From Chloroflexota bacterium (GTDB taxonomy: Bacteria > Chloroflexota > Dormibacteria > Dormibacterales > Dormibacteraceae): DNA of 64,000 nt. A program made the position numbers and the translations under genes. This document shows positions 49,581 to 58,810 of this stretch, in pieces; positions within the stretch are counted from its first letter, which is position 1, and the number at the start of each line of letters is the position of its first letter. The notes beneath the pieces were generated by a model. That model was not told the origin of the DNA, searched no databases, and was given only the letters and a program-made list of their open reading frames with translations. The DNA lies in contig VBEG01000021.1 in NCBI GenBank assembly GCA_005882115.1, positions 89,498 through 153,497 on the forward strand. The letters run 5' to 3'.

Positions 49581-51182
49581 CTAGCTTGATCCGCCGGAGG
49601 GCGCACCCGCCGGTTTGGGCGCCGCGCCCTCGGCCGGGATGTCGCTGACATGGGTCTGACCGTAGCCCTCTTTCGCCGGGTCGCCGTGCTGGCCATGGGT
49701 CAGCGCGAACTCCTCCTCGGGCGAGAGGACCAGGCGGTGGCGGCCGACGATGGCGAAGTAGGCGATGCCGACGAGGAAGTAGATGAGCGTGCCGACCACA
49801 CCGGGCCGGTACGTTTCGTTGGCGTACAGCGAGATCAGCGAGATGACGGCGATGACGCCGGCGACGCCCGCGCCCCACTCGCCGAGTGGGCTGCGGTACG
49901 GCCGCTCGATGTTGGGCAGCCGGCGCCGCAGCATGATGAACGAGGCGCACTGCATCGCGTACGAGATGACGGCGCCGAACACCGCCATGTAGAGGAGAGC
50001 GCCCACGACCTGGCCCGCGACCAGGTTCTGGGTCGTGCCCAGGTAGGTGATCAAGCACGCCAGCGCCAGGCCCACCACGCCACCGGCGATAAGCGCGATG
50101 TGTGGGGTCTTGAGGGTCGGGTGCGTCTCCGAAAGGAAGTGCGGGAAGTAGCCCGCACGAGACAGCGAGTACGTGTTGCGGCCGTACGCGTAGATGATGG
50201 TGAAGAAGCTCGCGATCAGGCCACCGAGACCGATCAACGCGAGGAACGCAGCGCCGGCGTTGTTGCCGTAGACCGCCTTGAAGCCGTCGAACAGTGGCGT
50301 GGCGGAGATGCCGATCGCCTTGGCGCCGCCATCGATCGCCGTGTTCAAGACGAAGATCCCGATGCCGGTGACGACCAGCGTGGTCAGGCCCCAGACCGCG
50401 GCCCGCGGGATGTCGCGCTTGGGGTCATGTGACTCCTCCGCCGCAAGCGGCAGCTCCTCGATGGCGAGGTAGAACCAGATGGCAAACGGAATCGCCGGAA
50501 AGATTCCGGCAAGTCCGAAGGGAAGGAACGATGTCTGGCCCGGCTGCGGCGCGATGTTGGTCAGCAGGCTGAGGTTCAGCTTCCCGGAGAAGAGCACGGA
50601 CGCGAAGAAGAAGGCCAGGATGCCCAGGGCGACGATGTTGATCGCGACCGTGAAACGCATGGTGGCAACGATGCCGCGGATGTTGATGGCGACGAAAACG
50701 ATGTACGAGATGATGAACCAGACATAGACGCTGTTCCACCATGGGTCGCCCGTCACGTTGAAGAGCGAGACGACGATGGCCTGCATCAAGAAGCCCATCG
50801 CGCCGACCACGACCGCCGGCGTGATGACGTACTCCATGTTCTCGGCCAGGCCGGTGATGAATCCGCCCCATGGTCCGAAGGCGGATCTAGCAAACGAATA
50901 CGCACCGCCAGTGTGTGGCAGCGCCGGCGACATCTCGGCGATGCTGAAGACGAGGCCGTAGTACATGACGGTGATCGCGATCGAGGCGATCAGGAATCCG
51001 CCGAGACCGCCGACCCCGAAGCCGAGGTTCCAGCCGTAGAAGTCGCCGGAGATGACCGCCGCCACTCCCAGCGACCACAGCGACCAGAAGGCCGCATGAC
51101 GCTTGAGAGCCCGCTTGGCGAAATAGGCCGGGCTCGCCTCCCGATAAGCAACCGTCCCTACCTTGCGCCGCTCCTCAGACAA
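49581..51182 (-). CDS. APC-family permease, ethanolamine/amine type
   Basis: 533 residues, 12 membrane helices. AAVISGDFYGWNLGFGVGGLGGFLIA and SPALPHTGGAYSFARSAFGPWGGF closely follow the ethanolamine permease group. A His- and Gly-rich cytoplasmic tail ends the protein. TTG start at 51182 has AGGGGG upstream. It heads the left arm of the island and shares a 180-base control region with the GntR gene. Confidence 0.88.
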   Translation of the reverse strand: MSEERRKVGTVAYREASPAYFAKRALKRHAAFWSLWSLGVAAVISGDFYGWNLGFGVGGLGGFLIASIAITVMYYGLVFSIAEMSPALPHTGGAYSFARSAFGPWGGFITGLAENMEYVITPAVVVGAMGFLMQAIVVSLFNVTGDPWWNSVYVWFIISYIVFVAINIRGIVATMRFTVAINIVALGILAFFFASVLFSGKLNLSLLTNIAPQPGQTSFLPFGLAGIFPAIPFAIWFYLAIEELPLAAEESHDPKRDIPRAAVWGLTTLVVTGIGIFVLNTAIDGGAKAIGISATPLFDGFKAVYGNNAGAAFLALIGLGGLIASFFTIIYAYGRNTYSLSRAGYFPHFLSETHPTLKTPHIALIAGGVVGLALACLITYLGTTQNLVAGQVVGALLYMAVFGAVISYAMQCASFIMLRRRLPNIERPYRSPLGEWGAGVAGVIAVISLISLYANETYRPGVVGTLIYFLVGIAYFAIVGRHRLVLSPEEEFALTHGQHGDPAKEGYGQTHVSDIPAEGAAPKPAGAPSGGSS

Positions 51183-51230
51183 GTCAATTACCCCCTCTAC
51201 GGGCGCCGTTTGGTGGCGGCCCCGTGATCA

Positions 51231-51241
51231 AGTTGTCTGAC
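51231..51241. promoter_or_regulatory. Operator half-site near the permease start
   Basis: AGTTGTCTGAC. The same word, AGTTGTCGGAC, is at 51334-51344 and its reverse complement (CCAGACAACT) at 51307-51316, which together form the palindrome over the gntR promoter. It lies 49 bases before the permease start codon, so it could control the left arm. Confidence 0.5.
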
Positions 51242-51306
51242 GCCCCGATGGTGTGTGCGAATGCTATGGGAGGCCCTTTTCGAAGTCAAGGCCGCCGTTT
51301 CGGCTA

Positions 51307-51352
51307 CCAGACAACTCTCAGCCTTGACCTGAGAGTTGTCGGACAAGATACT
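51307..51352 (+). promoter_or_regulatory. gntR promoter overlapped by a 12-base perfect inverted repeat
   Basis: GACAACTCTCAG (51310-51321), 7-base spacer, CTGAGAGTTGTC (51329-51340). It covers TTGACC (51324-51329); the -10 box GATACT (51347-51352) follows after 17 bases. RNA start would be about 51359, only a few bases before ATG 51363. Repression by the product is predicted. Confidence 0.75.
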
Positions 51353-51362
51353 AGGTACGCCA

Positions 51363-52124
51363 ATGCCCGCCGGACCCGTCGAAGCACGCTCCAAGCCCCG
51401 CTCTATTCGAGTCCAGGACGAGCTCACGCAGCGGATCGACCGCGGCATGCTGCCGGCCGGATCCCGCCTCCCGTCGGAGCCCGCGCTGGCCGTGGAGCTC
51501 GGGGTTTCGCGCGCCACCCTGCGCGAGGCCCTTCGCGCCCTGGAGAGCGAGGGGCTTGTGCGCCGGATGTGGGGCGCGGGCACCTACGTGGCCGACAGCC
51601 GGCGCGTCGCCAACAGCCTCGACCTCAACTTCGGTGTCACCGACGCGATACGCGCCGCGGGCATGCAGGCAGGCATCGAGCAGGCCCGGCACTCGATGGA
51701 GCCGGCGACCGTCAGCGAAGCGGCGCGTCTGGAGCTGCAGCCAGGCTCGGACGTGCTGGTGGTCGAACGCGTGAGAACGGCCGACGGCAAGCCGATTGTG
51801 CTCTCGCGCGATATCCTGCCGGGCCGTCTCATCGCCAAGCGGCCCGAGATTGCCGATCAGATGCTCACGCGGTCGATCTACGAGGTGCTCGAGCGCGAAC
51901 TCGGGCTGGTGATCCACCACGGCGTCGCCAGCTTTCGCCCAGTGCGGGCCGACATCACCGTGGCTCGGCGTCTCGGCGTCCCGCGGGGAGAGCTGCTGCT
52001 GGCGATCTGGCAGGTCGACTATTCGGAAGACGGAGCGCCGGTGCTCTCGTCGTACGAGTACCACCTGGCCGACGCATTCGAGTTCACCGTGCTGCGGCGC
52101 GGACCAGGAAGGAGGTTGTCGTGA
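51363..52124 (+). CDS. GntR-family regulator with UTRA effector domain
   Basis: 253 residues. HTH about 12-80: VQDELTQRIDRGMLPAGSRLPSEPALAVELGVSRATLREAL. UTRA ligand domain about 95-250, including VVERVRTADGKPIVLSRDILP. Such proteins sense small sugars, amines or organic acids. Its start is a few bases after the predicted RNA start, so it has almost no leader. It heads an eight-gene run joined by 4-8-base overlaps. Confidence 0.94.
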   Translation: MPAGPVEARSKPRSIRVQDELTQRIDRGMLPAGSRLPSEPALAVELGVSRATLREALRALESEGLVRRMWGAGTYVADSRRVANSLDLNFGVTDAIRAAGMQAGIEQARHSMEPATVSEAARLELQPGSDVLVVERVRTADGKPIVLSRDILPGRLIAKRPEIADQMLTRSIYEVLERELGLVIHHGVASFRPVRADITVARRLGVPRGELLLAIWQVDYSEDGAPVLSSYEYHLADAFEFTVLRRGPGRRLS

Positions 52125-52963
52125 TCAGAGGTGTCGGCAAGTCGATGCGCATGAAGCGCGTCATCGATTCCGCGGGCGTGTCCGTGATCTGCGCGCTCGA
52201 TCACGGCATGACCTCGCCGCAATTCCTCGAGCCGCTGGCGGACATCACCACCCGCACGAAAGAGGCGGTGGCCGGCGGCGCGAACGTGATCATGATGTCG
52301 AAGGGCATGATCCGGATTGCGGAGCCGGCCTTTGCGCCCACAACGTCCCTGGCCCTGCTTCTGTCGGCCTCGGCCAACCCCGAAAAAGGCGAGCCTGAGG
52401 TCGTGCAGATCGCGGAGGTCGAAGAGGCATCGAAGCTGGGCGCAGACGCCGTCGTGCTCTTCACGGCCCTATCCGGTCACAGCGAGCCCGGCATGATCCG
52501 CACGCTGGCGTCGGTGGGTCACGGCTGCGAATCGCTCGGCATTCCGCTCATCGCGGAGGCCGAGTTTCCGACCACGTATGCATCGGTCGACGACCTGAAG
52601 GACCGGTATGGGTTCGAGTACCTGCGGCGCAACGTCCGGCTGTGCGGAGAGCTCGGCGCCGACATCATCAAGACCAACTGGCCCGGTGACGCGGCGTCGT
52701 TTCGCAAGCTTGTGGAGGCAGCCAACGGCATCCCAGTGGTACTCGCGGGAGGGTCGCGCCTCGAGGATGACGAGCTGCTTGGCAGGATGGAGTCGGCGAT
52801 GTCCGTCGGAGCGATTGGCTGCTCGGTCGGTCGCAATATCTTCATGCACCGCTCGCCGGAGGCCATTACACGGGCGCTGTCGCGCGTGATCCGCGAGAGA
52901 TGGACCGCGAACAAGGCGATGGCCGCGCTGCAGCAGGAGCTCGGCTCGGTGGCCGCGCGATGA
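52121..52963 (+). CDS. DeoC/LacD/LsrF-type class I aldolase or thiolase
   Basis: 280 residues, TIM barrel. CALDHGMTSP at residues 24-33; Schiff-base Lys is probably K184 in GADIIKTNWPGD; VVLAGGS forms the phosphate site. Family reactions include cleavage of ketose phosphates and LsrF-type thiolysis. The dehydrogenase and FGGY kinase downstream make a polyol, ketose, ketose-phosphate, aldol cleavage order likely. GTG start with GGAAGGAGG ahead of it, overlapping the gntR stop. Confidence 0.85.
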   Translation: MIRGVGKSMRMKRVIDSAGVSVICALDHGMTSPQFLEPLADITTRTKEAVAGGANVIMMSKGMIRIAEPAFAPTTSLALLLSASANPEKGEPEVVQIAEVEEASKLGADAVVLFTALSGHSEPGMIRTLASVGHGCESLGIPLIAEAEFPTTYASVDDLKDRYGFEYLRRNVRLCGELGADIIKTNWPGDAASFRKLVEAANGIPVVLAGGSRLEDDELLGRMESAMSVGAIGCSVGRNIFMHRSPEAITRALSRVIRERWTANKAMAALQQELGSVAAR

Positions 52964-54012
52964 AGGCCGCCTTCATGACCGGCGTCGACATGGTGGAGAT
53001 CCGTCCCGCGCCCGAGCCTTTGCTCGACCCGGAAGGCGCGCTCCTACGGGTCGAGGCATGCGGGATCTGTGGCACGGACGCCCGGACGTTCTTCAACGGC
53101 GACCCGCGCGCCCCGGCTCCCTGGATCCTGGGTCACGAGCCGGTGGGCATCCTGGAGGAGGTCGGGCCCCGCGCCACCCTCCCGCCCGGGATGAAGAAGG
53201 GTGACCGCGTCTTCCTGGGGTCGATCCTCACGTGCGGGCGCTGCCGCTACTGCATGGACGGTATGCAGAACCTGTGCGACGAACACCTCCTGTACGGCTA
53301 CGACCCCTACCCCGGCGCCTACGCGGAGTACGCGGCCGTGCCGCCGATCGCGATCAAGAACCTGATCCCACTCCCGCCCGACCTGCCCTCCGACCTGGCG
53401 ACCGTGGCCGACCCGTTCGCGTGCGCGCTCAACGGGATCGAGATGCTGGATGTGCGCCTTGGTGACACGGTCGTGATCATCGGCTCAGGTCCGATCGGCT
53501 GCTGGCAGGCGGTGATGGCGCGCGACCGCGGCGCGAGCAAGGTCTTCCTGACCGATGTCAACCGGCAGCGCCTCGATGTCGCTCTCCGTGCGGTCGGTTC
53601 CTTCGTCGACGACTCGTGGGTCGCCGGCGATGATAACGGGGTGGCGGCGGCCATGGAGCGCACCGAAGGCCGCGGGCCGGAGCGCGTCATCGTCGCGGCG
53701 CCCTCGAAGCAAGCGCAACAGGCCGCGCTCGAGATGGCCGCGAAGCGCGCGCGGGTGGTCTATTTCGCGGGGCTGCCCAAGCACGACCCGGTCGCGGCGC
53801 TCGACATGAACCAGCTCCACTACAAGGAGCTGGCGATCCTCGGCGCCTACGGCGCCACCCACCGGCAATACCGGATCACGATGGATTACCTCGAGCGCCG
53901 TCGCGACGAGCTGGCCTCGGTCGTGACCCATCGCTTTCCACTGGATCGGATCGACGAGGCGTTCAACACGATCCGTTCGGGCTCGGGGCTGAAAGTCGTC
54001 ATCGTTCAGTGA
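52960..54012 (+). CDS. Zinc-dependent alcohol/polyol dehydrogenase (MDR family)
   Basis: 350 residues. Catalytic zinc site CGICGTDARTFFNGD and GHEPVGIL; structural zinc Cys4 in CGRCRYCMDGMQNLC; NAD site VVIIGSGPIGCWQAVMARDRG with Asp at the strand end (LTDVNRQ), so NAD is preferred. Close to L-iditol/threonine dehydrogenase types. ATG overlaps the aldolase stop. Would oxidise a polyol or amino-alcohol to a ketone. Confidence 0.92.
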   Translation: MKAAFMTGVDMVEIRPAPEPLLDPEGALLRVEACGICGTDARTFFNGDPRAPAPWILGHEPVGILEEVGPRATLPPGMKKGDRVFLGSILTCGRCRYCMDGMQNLCDEHLLYGYDPYPGAYAEYAAVPPIAIKNLIPLPPDLPSDLATVADPFACALNGIEMLDVRLGDTVVIIGSGPIGCWQAVMARDRGASKVFLTDVNRQRLDVALRAVGSFVDDSWVAGDDNGVAAAMERTEGRGPERVIVAAPSKQAQQAALEMAAKRARVVYFAGLPKHDPVAALDMNQLHYKELAILGAYGATHRQYRITMDYLERRRDELASVVTHRFPLDRIDEAFNTIRSGSGLKVVIVQ

Positions 54013-55496
54013 CAGGGCCCTTTGTGATCGGCTGCGACGTCGGGAGCCAGGGGACCAACACCGCGCTCTACTCCGCCGACGGCAAGCTTGTCGCGTCGGC
54101 TTACCAGGCGTACGACGTGTTGTTTCCGCATCCGGGATGGGCCGAACAGGACCCGCGGGAATGGATCGACGCTCTGCACAACACGATCCGGCGCGTCCTC
54201 GAGCATGTCGAGCCATCCGCCGTCAAGGCCATCTCGTTTGGCTCTCAGTTGGACGGCATGGTCGCGTGCGACGCCCGCGGCAGACCGCTCCGCAACGCGA
54301 TGATCTGGATGGACCGCCGCGCCGAGGCCCAGGCGGCTGCGCTCGCGCAGCGCGTATCTCCCGAGTCCTTCTACACGCACACCGGGACCAATCTGGATTC
54401 ATCACACGCCGTGTTCAAGGCGCTGTGGATCAGGGACGAGGAGCCCGAGATCTTCGCCCAAACCAAGAAGCTGATGCCTCCCGGCTCCTTCGCGGTGCAG
54501 GAGGCCGCCGGCGTCGCGATGGTCGACTACTCGAACGCGTCGTCACTTGCGCTTCTCGACCCTCGCACACGTCGTTGGTCGGACGACGTGATCGGCGCGG
54601 TCGACCTGGATGCGGCGATGCTGCCAGAGCTCGTGCCGGGAACTCACGGCATCGGCCGGGTCACGAAGACGTTTGCTTCGGCGACCGGCCTCGCGCGCGA
54701 TACCTGCGTCGTGGTCGGATGCGGGGACGAGATGGCGGCCACCCTCGGGGCGGGGGTGTTCGCGCCCGGCGAGGTGTGCGACGTGGTGGGCACCGCGGAG
54801 CCCGTGTGCGCCGTTTCCTCGGCGCCGCGCGAAGACCGCACGATGCTCGTCGAATGCCACCCGCACGGAGACCCGGACAGCTGGCTGCTGGAGAACCCGG
54901 GTTTCGTCTCGGGCGGCAACCTGCGCTGGTGGCGCGATCACTTCTTCGGCACGGACGCCGACTACAACGCGATCTGCGCGCCCGCAGCCGACGTGACCCC
55001 GGGCGCGGAGGGCCTCGTCTTCCTGCCGTGCATGCAGGGCGCGATGGCGCCGGAGTGGAATGGCGCGGCTCGCGGCACCTTCTTCGGCTTGAGCCTTGCC
55101 CACACGCGGGCACACATGACCCGCGCCGTACTCGAAGGAAGCGCGTTCGCCCTGCGGGACATCCTGGAGGCGATGACCAAAGCCGGCCTCGATGTCCGCC
55201 GGCTGACCATCGTCGGCGGCGGCGCCAAGGGCCCGCTATGGCGGCAGATCAAGGCTGATGTCACAGGCCTTCCGGTACGCGTGCCCGACAACATCGAGAC
55301 CACCGCGACCGGGGCCGCCATCCTGGCCGCCGTCGGATCCGGCGTGCTCCCATCTGTCGCCGAGGCGGTGAGCGCGTTCGTCCACTATCGGCCGGAGGAG
55401 CACGTGCCCGACGCCGCAACCCGCGCGGCCTACGACGAGGCGTATGGCCGCTATCGGGCGGTCTACTACGCGCTGAAGCCGGTGTTCGGTGCCTGA
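54009..55496 (+). CDS. FGGY-family carbohydrate kinase (xylulokinase-like)
   Basis: 495 residues. GCDVGSQGTNTALYSADGK (ATPase phosphate 1), HPGWAEQDPREWIDAL, SFGSQLDGMVACDARGRPL (base Asp region), and GGGAKGPLWRQIKADVTGLPV (adenosine site). Phosphorylates a ketose or polyol. Two features, the aldolase before and dehydrogenase before it, match the LsrK-LsrF or polyol pathways. GTG start in a four-base overlap. Confidence 0.93.
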   Translation: MTGPFVIGCDVGSQGTNTALYSADGKLVASAYQAYDVLFPHPGWAEQDPREWIDALHNTIRRVLEHVEPSAVKAISFGSQLDGMVACDARGRPLRNAMIWMDRRAEAQAAALAQRVSPESFYTHTGTNLDSSHAVFKALWIRDEEPEIFAQTKKLMPPGSFAVQEAAGVAMVDYSNASSLALLDPRTRRWSDDVIGAVDLDAAMLPELVPGTHGIGRVTKTFASATGLARDTCVVVGCGDEMAATLGAGVFAPGEVCDVVGTAEPVCAVSSAPREDRTMLVECHPHGDPDSWLLENPGFVSGGNLRWWRDHFFGTDADYNAICAPAADVTPGAEGLVFLPCMQGAMAPEWNGAARGTFFGLSLAHTRAHMTRAVLEGSAFALRDILEAMTKAGLDVRRLTIVGGGAKGPLWRQIKADVTGLPVRVPDNIETTATGAAILAAVGSGVLPSVAEAVSAFVHYRPEEHVPDAATRAAYDEAYGRYRAVYYALKPVFGA

Positions 55497-56838
55497 TTCC
55501 GTGGTCGCGAGCAACGCGACCCATGTCTTTCCGCTGGAGCTGGACCGCCGCTATCCGGTCGTGGTTTCCGGAGACGGCGCGTGGGTCGAGGATTCGACCG
55601 GCAAGCGCTACCTCGACGCGATGAGCGGAGGCTCGATGGCGGCCACGCTCGGCCACGGACGGCGCGACATCATCGGCGCGGCGGCCGAGCAGGCCTCGCG
55701 TCTTTCATATGTGCACAACGAACGCCTGACCAACCCGCCGCGCGAGCAGCTGGCAGCGGAGCTCGTGGAAGTCGCTCCGCCAGGCATGACGCGCGTGCGC
55801 TTCGTGACCGGCGGCGCCGAAGCGAACGAGATGGCGATCCAGATGGCGCGGGCCTACCACGTCGAGCGCGGCGATCCGAAGCGATGGCAGGTCATCTCTC
55901 CGGCGCAGGCGTACCACGGGCCGACCATGGCGACCCTCGGCTTGACCGGACGGCCGGGCTTGCAAGCGCCGTTCGGACCCTACATGCCGGCCCACCGCCA
56001 CATCCCTCCCAGCACGTGGCGCTTCGATCCGAGCGGGGAGGCAGCGCTCGCCGCGCTCGACCAGGTGCTGGACGAAGTCGGCCCGGAAAACGTGTCCGCG
56101 TATTTCTGCGAGCCGATCTCGGCCGCCGCGCTGCCGGCCTACACGCCGCCGCTGCGTTTCTGGCAGGGCCTCGCCGAGCGCCGCGACCGCCATGGATTCC
56201 TGATCTGCTACGACGAGGTCGTCACAGGCCTCGGCCGCAGCGGCCAATGGTTTGCCGCGGAGAAGCTGCCGCTCGTTCCGGACATCATCGCCACCGCGAA
56301 GGGCCTGGGCGCGGGCTACGCGGCGATCGGCGCCGTCATCTGCACGGACCACGTCTACCAGGCGTTCGCGAAGGGCTCGCGAAGGTTCACGCTCGGCCAC
56401 ACGTGGGACGGCGCTCCGATGTCCTGCGCCGTAGGGCTGAAGGTCCTCGAGGTGCTGCGCAGCGAGCAGCTGATCGAGGGGGTACGGGCCGGCGGGCCGC
56501 GGCTGCGCGACGAGCTGTCCGCGGCGCTCGCCGGGATTCCGATGGTGCGTGAGGTGCGTGGCCACGGATTCCTGCTGGGCGTCGAGTATGTGGATCCGCG
56601 AGACGGCAAATCGTTCCTGCCCCCGACGCTGGGCGTCGCCAGACGCATCGATCTGACTGCGATGGAGATGGGCGTCATCGTTTACTCGACGATGCCGACG
56701 CGCGACGGATTCGCGGGCGACCAGACGCTTTTCGCGCCGCCCTTCACAACGCCTGATGACGACCTCGGCGAGATGGTGGTCCGGTTTGCCAAGACGGTCC
56801 GCGCCGTGGCCGGTTCGGTCGAGAGGGAGCTGCGATGA
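55489..56838 (+). CDS. Class III aminotransferase (first)
   Basis: 449 residues, PLP fold type I. SGGSMAATLGHGRRDI, VTGGAEANEMAIQMARAYH, CYDEVVTGLGRSGQWFA (PLP Asp), and the Schiff-base Lys in IIATAKGLGAGYAAIG. Family members use omega-amino groups such as those of GABA, putrescine or beta-alanine. GTG 55489 overlaps the kinase stop by eight bases; GTG 55501 is possible. Paralogue of the gene at 57530 (about the same motifs, different N-termini). Confidence 0.92.
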   Translation: MPDSVVASNATHVFPLELDRRYPVVVSGDGAWVEDSTGKRYLDAMSGGSMAATLGHGRRDIIGAAAEQASRLSYVHNERLTNPPREQLAAELVEVAPPGMTRVRFVTGGAEANEMAIQMARAYHVERGDPKRWQVISPAQAYHGPTMATLGLTGRPGLQAPFGPYMPAHRHIPPSTWRFDPSGEAALAALDQVLDEVGPENVSAYFCEPISAAALPAYTPPLRFWQGLAERRDRHGFLICYDEVVTGLGRSGQWFAAEKLPLVPDIIATAKGLGAGYAAIGAVICTDHVYQAFAKGSRRFTLGHTWDGAPMSCAVGLKVLEVLRSEQLIEGVRAGGPRLRDELSAALAGIPMVREVRGHGFLLGVEYVDPRDGKSFLPPTLGVARRIDLTAMEMGVIVYSTMPTRDGFAGDQTLFAPPFTTPDDDLGEMVVRFAKTVRAVAGSVERELR

Positions 56839-57533
56839 CCGCAGCGTGGAAGCCGCGCACGTTGATCCTCCAGCACGAGGAGGCGACTCCGCCCGGCCTC
56901 ATGACAACCTGGCTCCACGAGCAGTCTGCGCGCGTGGAGACCGTGCGCATCGACGAGGACGACAGGGCCCTCGATCCGCGCGACTACGACCTGATCGTGT
57001 CCCTCGGGTCCGAGTTCGCGGCCTTCGACGACTCGATTCCATTTGTGCCCCGCGAGGCCAAGTTGTTCGAGCAGGCGCGCGAGGCTGATGTGCCGATCCT
57101 CGGTCTGTGCTTCGGCGGCCAGATGCTGGCGCGGGTGCTAGGCGCGAGGCTCTACCGTTCGGAGGAGGCGGAGATCGGCTGGCTCCCGGTGCGGACGAAA
57201 AATCCGGAGCTGATCGGCATAGGGCCGTGGTTCCAGTGGCACTTCGACACGTTCAGCGCGCCGCCGGGCGCTGAGGTCATCGCGGAGACCGACGTCGGGC
57301 CGCAGGCGTTCGTCTCGGGGCGCAGCCTCGGCTTGCAGTTCCATCCCGAGGTGACGCCCGAGATCATGGCGGAGTGGGTGCGCGTCTACCCGCACGAGCT
57401 CCGCGCCGAAGGCGTCGACCCGGCGGGATTGCTGGAAGAGACCCAGCGGCGAGCCGCTGACTCGCGCAGGTTGACCTGGCGATTGTTCGACCGCTTCCGC
57501 GACGAGGTGGCGACCGGGGCCAGGCGCACGTGA
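56835..57533 (+). CDS. Class I glutamine amidotransferase-like hydrolase
   Basis: 232 residues. Triad C92 (LGLCFGGQML), H170 and E172 (LQFHPEVTPE). No synthase domain is fused, so it is a stand-alone GATase1. In this setting it may split a gamma-glutamyl amide to free the product, as PuuD does, or feed ammonia to a partner. It sits between two aminotransferases with four-base overlaps on both sides. Confidence 0.88.
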   Translation: MTAAWKPRTLILQHEEATPPGLMTTWLHEQSARVETVRIDEDDRALDPRDYDLIVSLGSEFAAFDDSIPFVPREAKLFEQAREADVPILGLCFGGQMLARVLGARLYRSEEAEIGWLPVRTKNPELIGIGPWFQWHFDTFSAPPGAEVIAETDVGPQAFVSGRSLGLQFHPEVTPEIMAEWVRVYPHELRAEGVDPAGLLEETQRRAADSRRLTWRLFDRFRDEVATGARRT

Positions 57534-58810
57534 TCACCGCCGAGCAAACCAGCACCTTTCCACGATTCCTTGATCTCGCGTACCCGAACGTCGAGCGCGG
57601 CGAAGGCTTGTGGGTGTACACGGCGGACGGAAAGAAGATCCTGGACGCGTGCTCCGGCGGGGCGATGGTGGCGAACCTCGGCCACGGTGCGCAGGAGGTG
57701 ATCCAGGCTGGAGCCCGGCAGGCGGAGAAGATCGCCTACTTCTACATGGACCACTTCACCAACGAGCCGATGGAGCAGCTCGCCGACCGGCTGATCACCA
57801 CGACCGCGCCCGAGATGGCGCGCGTCCGTTTCGCCTCCAGCGGCTCGGAGGCCAACGAGGCCGCGCTGCGGCTCGCCCGCTCGTACCACGTGGATCGCGG
57901 AGAAGGCGAGCGGTGGCGCGTGATCTCGCCGGCGCAGGCCTACCACGGCTCGACGATGGCGACTCTCGCGCTGACCGGGCGCACGCGTACGCTTCAGCAC
58001 CCCTACGAGCCCTACCTGTCGCCGCACCTGCACATATCGATGGATGGGTCTGGCGAAGGTGCCCTACGCGAGCTGGACGCTCGCCTCGAAGAAGCCGGCC
58101 CGCAGACCGTGGCGGCGTTCTTCTGCGAGCCGATCAGCGGAGCCGCCCGGCCGGCGTTCTCACCGTCGGAGAAGTTCTGGCGCGGGCTGGACGAGCGGCG
58201 GGCGAAGCACGGTTTTTTGATCTGCTTCGACGAGGTCGTCACCGGGATGGGCCGCACCGGAACGTGGTTTGCGTACCAGCAGCTCCCGATCGAGCCGGAC
58301 ATCGTGACGGTCGGCAAAGGGCTGGGCGCGGGCTACGCGCCAATCAGCGCCTTGCTCTGCAAGCAGCATGTCTACGACGCGATCGACCGGGGCTCGCGCT
58401 TCTTCGACCTCGGACATACGTGGGACGGCGCGCCAATCTCATGCGCGACAGGACTGGCTGTGCTGGACGCGCTCGTCGAGTCTCGATTGGTGGAGAGAGT
58501 GCGCGAGCGCGGACCGCGACTGCTGGCGGACCTTGAGTCCGCGCTGCGGGGCAACCCGCTTGTCGCCGAGGTACGCGGGCGCGGTTTTCTGCTGGGGATC
58601 AGCCTGGTCGGCATGCCGGATGAGCTCCGCTTCGACGAGCGCGTGGAAGACTCTGCGATCGAGCATGGCCTGCTGATCACGACCACCCACTCGACCCCTG
58701 ACGGCTACGCGGGCGACGAAGTCGTTTTCGCCCCGGCCCTCACAAGCACGGATGACGAGCTCGAGCTGATGGTGGCAAGGTTGGCGGCGACGATGAAGGA
58801 CCTGAGTTGA
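57530..58810 (+). CDS. Class III aminotransferase (second)
   Basis: 426 residues, PLP fold type I. CSGGAMVANLGHGAQEV, ASSGSEANEAALRLARSYH, CFDEVVTGMGRTGTWFA (Asp), Lys in VTVGKGLGAGYAPIS. Paralogous to the gene at 55489. GTG overlaps the GATase stop. Two class III enzymes in one operon would allow two amino groups of one molecule, or two successive amines, to be removed. Confidence 0.92.
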   Translation: MITAEQTSTFPRFLDLAYPNVERGEGLWVYTADGKKILDACSGGAMVANLGHGAQEVIQAGARQAEKIAYFYMDHFTNEPMEQLADRLITTTAPEMARVRFASSGSEANEAALRLARSYHVDRGEGERWRVISPAQAYHGSTMATLALTGRTRTLQHPYEPYLSPHLHISMDGSGEGALRELDARLEEAGPQTVAAFFCEPISGAARPAFSPSEKFWRGLDERRAKHGFLICFDEVVTGMGRTGTWFAYQQLPIEPDIVTVGKGLGAGYAPISALLCKQHVYDAIDRGSRFFDLGHTWDGAPISCATGLAVLDALVESRLVERVRERGPRLLADLESALRGNPLVAEVRGRGFLLGISLVGMPDELRFDERVEDSAIEHGLLITTTHSTPDGYAGDEVVFAPALTSTDDELELMVARLAATMKDLS

